From the NCBI GenBank assembly GCA_900454475.1, contig UGSS01000002.1:620001-684000 (forward strand): a stretch of DNA of 64,000 bases, read 5' to 3'. Origin of the DNA: [Pasteurella] mairii (GTDB lineage: Bacteria; Pseudomonadota; Gammaproteobacteria; Enterobacterales; Pasteurellaceae). Within the stretch, counting starts at the first letter, position 1; the number at the start of each line of letters is the position of its first letter. The notes under the pieces were generated by a model. It searched no databases and was not told the origin of the DNA. It saw nothing but the letters and a program-made list of their open reading frames with translations. The translations under genes were made by a program, and so were the position numbers. Shown here piece by piece: positions 58,282 to 64,000 of this stretch.

Positions 58282-60047
58282 TAGTGAATATCCTGTTTTC
58301 GTTGAGCCAAAAGTTCGGCAAAATAGCCATGATCTTGTAATTGGGCGAAGGTGCCTTGTTGGATGATTTGCCCTTGTTGCATCACCAAAATTTGGTCGCA
58401 TTGTTTAAGATCTTCAATGCGGTGAGTGATCATTAAGGTAGTTTGCTGGTCGCTGATTTGTTGTAAGGCTTGCAAGACTAAATTTTCCGACTGGGCATCT
58501 AAACTGGCGGTTGGTTCGTCTAACACCAATAATTTGCTTTGACGCAGCAAGGCGCGAGCCACCGCTAAACGTTGCGCCTGACCGACAGAAAGCCCGATAC
58601 CGCCTTCTTTAATTTCATGCTCTAAACCTAATTTATCGGTAAACTCTTTAGCTTGTGCCCGCGTGAGTGCTTGTTCGATTTGTTGGTTTGAGGCTTGAAT
58701 ATCGCCCAGTAGCAGATTTTCACGGATGCTGCCTTGTAACAGTAGCGGATTTTGCCCCACCCAAGCTACCTGTTTGCGCCATTGGGTTAAATCTAGCTCC
58801 CGAAACTCGATTCCATTGATTTTTAAGCTGCCTTGATAAGCCAAAAAGCCTAATAGCACATTGATCAAGGAAGTTTTTCCCGCGCCACTTTGTCCCACTA
58901 AGGCGGTGTGGCTGTTCGGCGCTAGGTGAAAGTTTAAGGCTTGTGTTAACGGTTGACCTTGCGGCGACAGTACAATGAAATTTTCTGCCCAAATTTCTAC
59001 CGCACGTTGTGTATCAAGTTGCTGGTGGGCGGATTTAGATTGGGTTGTAATATAATCTTGTTCTAAAAAATCCACAATCACATCCGCAGCACCGATACCG
59101 GCGGAACGATCGTGATAATAGGTACCGAGATCACGCAGCGGTTGATAAAACTCCGGCGCAAGAATTAAGCAGAAAAAGCCGACGAAGAGGCTTAGTGAGG
59201 TGTCATAGGTACCGAAATCCAGTTCGCCTAAATAACTAAAACCGAAATAAACCGCCATTAGAGCAATCGAAATCGAAGTGAAAAATTCCAATACCGCCGA
59301 GGATAAAAACGCCAGTTTTAACACATCCATGGTGGTTTCACGGAAAGCTTCCGTACTTTCTTCAATATGCTGGGTTTGCTCCGCAGTGCGGTTAAAAATT
59401 CTTAAGGTTTCAAGCCCTTGCAAACGATCTAAAAATTGTGCGCTTAAACGGGAGAGGGTTTCCATATTGCGTTGACTGCTGTCGGCGGCGGCAATCCCTA
59501 CTAAAATCATAAAAATCGGAATAAGCGGCGCGGTGAATAATAAAATAAGTCCAGCCGCCCAGTTTAGTGGAAATACAGCAATTAAAATGATCACCGGCAC
59601 AATCACGGATAAGGCTTGCTGCGGCAAATAGCGGGCATAAAAATTATGCAGATTTTCTACTTGCTCCAACATAATACTTGCCCAACTGCCCGCGGGTTTA
59701 TGATTAATGGTTGCCGGTCCCACTTGGTGGATTTTAGCTAAAATTTGTTGGCGAATATGACGGCGTAATTGTTGTCCACTTTGGAAGCCGATTTTTTCTC
59801 TCAACCATAAAATTAATGCGCGCAAGGCGAAACACAGAATTAAGGCGACAAAGTGCGGTAATAATTGACTGCGATCGGTATTTTCCATAATCAACCGTTG
59901 CAACACCGTTGCCAATAACCAAGTTTGTGCCACCAAAATTAAAGAAGAAAACGTGGCAAGGATAATGGTCAACGCTAATGGTTTCTTAATGATGTTTTGT
60001 TGGTTTCTTAGCCATTTAAACAGATATTTTTGGCGGGCTTTATTCAT
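58281..60047 (-). CDS. cydD: Cysteine/glutathione ABC exporter subunit CydD
   Basis: This 588-residue half-transporter equals E. coli CydD in length. It has six membrane spans followed by Walker A ALVGQSGAGKTS, signature GLSVGQAQRLAVARALL (a Val in place of Gly, as usual in CydD) and Walker B LLVLDEPTASLD. It is translationally coupled to cydC. Confidence 0.96.
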   Translation of the reverse strand: MNKARQKYLFKWLRNQQNIIKKPLALTIILATFSSLILVAQTWLLATVLQRLIMENTDRSQLLPHFVALILCFALRALILWLREKIGFQSGQQLRRHIRQQILAKIHQVGPATINHKPAGSWASIMLEQVENLHNFYARYLPQQALSVIVPVIILIAVFPLNWAAGLILLFTAPLIPIFMILVGIAAADSSQRNMETLSRLSAQFLDRLQGLETLRIFNRTAEQTQHIEESTEAFRETTMDVLKLAFLSSAVLEFFTSISIALMAVYFGFSYLGELDFGTYDTSLSLFVGFFCLILAPEFYQPLRDLGTYYHDRSAGIGAADVIVDFLEQDYITTQSKSAHQQLDTQRAVEIWAENFIVLSPQGQPLTQALNFHLAPNSHTALVGQSGAGKTSLINVLLGFLAYQGSLKINGIEFRELDLTQWRKQVAWVGQNPLLLQGSIRENLLLGDIQASNQQIEQALTRAQAKEFTDKLGLEHEIKEGGIGLSVGQAQRLAVARALLRQSKLLVLDEPTASLDAQSENLVLQALQQISDQQTTLMITHRIEDLKQCDQILVMQQGQIIQQGTFAQLQDHGYFAELLAQRKQDIH

Positions 60048-60080
60048 ATTTATAGGTGCTTTCGGATGGTTTTCGCAATT

Positions 60081-60108
60081 AAAAAGGAAGGACGCGATTA
60101 ACGCGTCC
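60081..60108 (-). terminator. Terminator between trxB and cydD
   Basis: Read leftward: GGACGCG (60108-60102) pairs with CGCGTCC (60096-60090) around 5 bases, then TTCCTTTTT. It separates trxB from cydDC, which must then have its own promoter or rely on read-through. Confidence 0.72.
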
Positions 60109-60126
60109 GTTATCGTTTAATAAATG

Positions 60127-61098
<972 letters not shown>

Positions 61099-61156
61099 CT
61101 AATCATCAAACTTAAGTTGCTTAAGTCTATTACAGTGTTTTCAATAAGTAAATCCA

Positions 61157-62008
61157 TCAATAGAGTAATGCGTACAATAATCGGCGATATTTATTGGTAA
61201 TCGGATCGTGGTTGCCGATGGCGGCTAAGATTTCCAAAAATTGTTTTTTCACTTCGCCATTTTCTGCTGCCAAATCCTGTTTTAAAAGGCTAAATAACAG
61301 TTCCAACGCTTCTTCGTTGCGATTGGCTTGGTGCAATTGTAATGCCAATTTTAGCGCAATTTCCGCACTTGGATTTTTAGCAAAATCGGCTTGTAATTGT
61401 TGGATTTCCGGCGTATCTGCCGCTTTAATTAACAAATCAATTTGCGCTTGTAGCCCTTGCCAGCGGCTATCGCGATCTTGCAGCGGAATTTGTTTTAAAA
61501 TATCTTGCGCCGGTTCTGTACGTTTCATGGCGATATAGGTTTCTGCATACAACAACGCAATATCGCTGTTTTTCTTATCGGAGAGTTCCCAGGCTTCTTT
61601 TAACAACGGTAAGGCGTCGTCATAATGTTCGCCGGATAATAATTCTAAGGCTTGATTAAATTTAATTTCGTCTTCTTTTGGCAAAATCGCGCTTAAACGT
61701 TGTTGCAAGGTTTCTTCTTCTAACGCTCCTTGAAAGGCATCTAGCGCTTGACCGTCTCTAAATAAATAAGTGGTTGGCAAGGCTTGGATACGAAATTGCG
61801 CAGCAACCATTTGTTCTGTTTCGCAATTGACTTTAGCTAAAAGAAATTGCCCTTGATATTTTTCCGCATAACGGGATAAAAGAGCGGTAAATTCTACCGA
61901 TGTTTGATGGCTGGGCGCATAAAAAACAATTGCCATTGGCGTATGCTGCGCGTTTTGCAACGTTTCCGTTAAGTTTTGTTCATTAATTTCAATAACATGA
62001 GTTTTCAT
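61157..62008 (-). CDS. cnoX: Thioredoxin-like chaperedoxin CnoX (YbbN)
   Basis: A 283-residue protein with an N-terminal thioredoxin fold (1-115) and C-terminal TPR helices (about 130-283; [20 protein letters not shown]). The usual CxxC is replaced by SHQT in [12 protein letters not shown], so it cannot act as a dithiol oxidoreductase. E. coli CnoX also lacks CxxC and protects proteins under hypochlorous acid stress as a holdase. ATG 62008 ([12 protein letters not shown]) is chosen; the frame is open upstream. Confidence 0.88.
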   Translation of the reverse strand: MKTHVIEINEQNLTETLQNAQHTPMAIVFYAPSHQTSVEFTALLSRYAEKYQGQFLLAKVNCETEQMVAAQFRIQALPTTYLFRDGQALDAFQGALEEETLQQRLSAILPKEDEIKFNQALELLSGEHYDDALPLLKEAWELSDKKNSDIALLYAETYIAMKRTEPAQDILKQIPLQDRDSRWQGLQAQIDLLIKAADTPEIQQLQADFAKNPSAEIALKLALQLHQANRNEEALELLFSLLKQDLAAENGEVKKQFLEILAAIGNHDPITNKYRRLLYALLY

Positions 62009-62151
62009 GGTGCTTTCTTTTTCCTCGCTTGAAGTGGCAAAATTGTAGCAAAGTGCGGTGCATTTTGAAACGTTTTTAACCTCTACAAATGCCTTTAACT
62101 CTGTTAAAATCGGCGACAATTTTTATCTTTTTTAGCAGACAAGAGGTTATT

Positions 62152-64000
62152 GTGGCATTAATCAGCTTAACCAATGGATACCTTTCTTTTAGCGATCATC
62201 CGTTATTGGATTATACCGAATTACATATTGAAGCCGGCGAGCGGGTGTGTTTAGTTGGGCGCAATGGCGCGGGCAAATCGACGTTAATGAAAATTTTGGC
62301 AGGTGAGGTCGTGATGGACGACGGGCGCTTGCAATTTGAATGCGATTTGGTGGTTTCCCGTTTAGAACAAGATCCGCCGCGCCATGCTGAGGACAATGTG
62401 TTTGATTATGTTGCCGAGGGCGTTGGGCATTTAGCCGATTTACTCAAAGAATATCACCGCATTTCGTTTTTATTGGAAAATGCCTATGAAGACAGTCTGC
62501 TTAATCAACTAGCGCAGGTGCAAGCCCAATTGGAACACGCCGGCGGTTGGCAGTTTGAAACGCGGATTAAAGAAGTGTTAGCAAAATTAGCATTGGATCC
62601 AAACACGCGTCTTGCGGATTTATCTGGCGGCTGGTTGCGTAAAGCAGCATTGGCAAGAGCGCTTGTTTGCGCGCCGGATGTGTTGTTGCTGGATGAACCA
62701 ACTAACCATTTGGACGTAGAAGCCATCGAATGGTTGGAAGAATTTTTACTTGGATTTAGCGGCAGCATTGTGTTTATTTCCCATGACCGTTCTTTTATCC
62801 GCAAAATGGCGACGCGCATTGTGGATTTGGATCGCGGAAAATTGGTCTCTTATCCGGGGGATTACGATTTATATTTAACCACCAAAGAAGAAAATCTGCG
62901 CGTGGAAGCCTTGCAAAATGAGTTGTTTGATAAAAAATTGGCACAAGAAGAAATTTGGATCCGTCAAGGGATCAAAGCCAGACGAACTCGTAACGAAGGG
63001 CGCGTGCGTGCGCTAAAAGCATTGCGTGAAGAACGTCGTCAGCGACGCGATGTGCTGGGCAGCGCGAAATTGCAATTAGACACCTCCAGTCGTTCGGGCA
63101 AAATTGTGTTTGAGTTAGAAGATGTAAGTTATGCGATTGGCGATAAAACCCTGTTGAGCCATTTTAGTACCACCATTTTACGCGGCGATAAAATTGCGTT
63201 GGTTGGACCGAACGGTTGCGGTAAAACAACGTTTATTAAATTGCTTTTAGGCGAATTGCAACCGACGTCGGGTAAAATTCGTTGCGGTACTAAGCTGGAT
63301 ATTGCTTATTTTGATCAATATCGAGCGGATTTAGATCCGGAGAAAACCGTGATGGATAACGTGGCGGACGGAAAACAAGATATTGAAGTCAACGGGGTAA
63401 AACGTCATGTACTGGGATATTTGCAAGACTTTTTATTTCCGCCAAAACGCGCCATGACGCCGGTGAAAGCCTTATCCGGAGGCGAGCGCAATCGCTTGTT
63501 ATTGGCAAAATTATTGTTGAAGCCGAATAATTTATTAATTCTGGATGAACCGACCAATGATTTGGATGTAGAAACCTTGGAATTATTGGAAGATATTTTG
63601 ACCGATTATCAAGGAACTTTATTAATTGTGAGCCACGATCGTCAATTTATCGATAACACTGCCACAGAATGTTATATTTTTGAGGGCGAGGGCGTATTGA
63701 ATAAATATGTAGGCGGGTTCCATGATGCCAAACAGCAACAAGTCAATTATTTTGCCACCAAAGCGGCTGAACAGGCGGCTCGTCAAAGTAAAAAAGCCAC
63801 GCCACAGCAAGAAAGTGCGGTGCAAAAATCGGAAGTTTCGTCACAACCGCATAAACCGCGCACAGTGAAATTATCCTACAAAGAGCAGCGAGAATTAGAA
63901 CAATTGCCGAGTTTATTGGAAGAATTAGAAGAAAAAATCACCGCACTTCAAGAAGAAATCGGTGATGCAAACTTTTTCCAACAGCCCCATGATTATACGT
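62152..64000 (+). CDS. uup: ABC-F ATPase Uup (partial, C-terminus outside window)
   Basis: Uup is a soluble ABC-F protein with two ATPase domains and no membrane part. It acts on ribosomes and limits transposon excision. The GTG at 62152 follows AAGAGG and begins ALISLTNGYLSFSDHPLLDY. The first domain shows GRNGAGKST, LSGGWLRKAALARAL and LLLDEPTNHLD. The second shows GPNGCGKTT, LSGGERNRLLLAKLLL and LILDEPTNDLD. The last part (KQRELEQLPSLLEELEEK region) begins the coiled coil. Stretch visible: 616 codons. Confidence 0.96.
   Translation, partial: MALISLTNGYLSFSDHPLLDYTELHIEAGERVCLVGRNGAGKSTLMKILAGEVVMDDGRLQFECDLVVSRLEQDPPRHAEDNVFDYVAEGVGHLADLLKEYHRISFLLENAYEDSLLNQLAQVQAQLEHAGGWQFETRIKEVLAKLALDPNTRLADLSGGWLRKAALARALVCAPDVLLLDEPTNHLDVEAIEWLEEFLLGFSGSIVFISHDRSFIRKMATRIVDLDRGKLVSYPGDYDLYLTTKEENLRVEALQNELFDKKLAQEEIWIRQGIKARRTRNEGRVRALKALREERRQRRDVLGSAKLQLDTSSRSGKIVFELEDVSYAIGDKTLLSHFSTTILRGDKIALVGPNGCGKTTFIKLLLGELQPTSGKIRCGTKLDIAYFDQYRADLDPEKTVMDNVADGKQDIEVNGVKRHVLGYLQDFLFPPKRAMTPVKALSGGERNRLLLAKLLLKPNNLLILDEPTNDLDVETLELLEDILTDYQGTLLIVSHDRQFIDNTATECYIFEGEGVLNKYVGGFHDAKQQQVNYFATKAAEQAARQSKKATPQQESAVQKSEVSSQPHKPRTVKLSYKEQRELEQLPSLLEELEEKITALQEEIGDANFFQQPHDYT

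Noticed and set aside
58282-58401. Longer CydC start at 58401
   Set aside because: It lies wholly within cydD and gives a non-homologous arginine-rich leader. The TAATG overlap start is standard.

Overview
This window is chromosomal DNA from a member of the Pasteurellaceae. The 9-bp uptake signal core AAGTGCGGT (or ACCGCACTT) is scattered through most genes and is often inverted to build terminators. The gene blocks match Haemophilus/Pasteurella neighbourhoods, such as siaR-nanA-nagB next to siaPT and the run pit-ygiM-cca-lolB-ispE-prs. The signal is the Haemophilus influenzae type (AAGTGCGGT), not the Actinobacillus pleuropneumoniae type. I cannot name the species from sequence alone.

Layout: (1) 1-9160 is a complete sialic acid utilisation locus. 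nanE-nanK-nanQ-siaR-nanA-nagB run leftward. siaP-siaT(QM)-nanM run rightward. Between them is a control region with a perfect CRP site, a 21-bp palindrome and a good promoter in front of siaP. (2) 9176-14215 holds an ElyC-like envelope protein and a four-gene surface-glycan set (flippase, polymerase-like protein, two GT2 glycosyltransferases). An MltB-type transglycosylase follows. (3) 15402-24520 is housekeeping: radA, a CYTH protein, a DUF47-PiT phosphate pair, ygiM, cca, lolB, ispE and prs. (4) 24625-35498 holds dnaKJ, ydgA, the molybdate genes modE/modABC and tehB. It is punctuated by two inverted, nearly identical 733-bp IS200/IS605-type elements, each abutting the T-tract of an intrinsic terminator. 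(5) 35698-36147 is nrdR. 36148 to about 41350 is a decayed prophage: integrase, DUF4224 protein, a nonsense-mutated small gene, a truncated IS3-family element, a tail fibre gene, a tail assembly gene and a shattered Dam methylase. (6) 41690-49779 is folP-glmM-sixA, then dolP-diaA-yraN-lpoA divergent from rsmI, and a CaCA exchanger. (7) 49943-52464 is an accessory-looking pocket: tRNA-Asn, a possible phage ERF remnant, a glucose/maltose-family PTS EIICB gene, and a 700-bp AT-rich non-coding stretch with a DnaA-box palindrome. (8) 52465-64000 is uvrB, a DUF455 protein, tesB, the 4.5S RNA gene ffs, cydDC, trxB, cnoX and the start of uup.

How the parts work together: free sialic acid is converted between anomers (NanM in the periplasm, NanQ in the cytoplasm) and imported by the TRAP transporter SiaP-SiaT. 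It is cleaved by NanA, phosphorylated by NanK, epimerised by NanE and deaminated by NagB (deacetylation by NagA lies outside the window). SiaR and CRP probably control both arms from one shared region. ModABC imports molybdate under ModE control.

I found no clearly new multi-gene system. The most unusual observations are the matching terminator-tail insertions of the two IS200-type copies, the stepwise decay of the prophage Dam gene, the DnaA-box palindrome upstream of uvrB, and the repeat structures upstream of folP and between dnaJ and dnaK.
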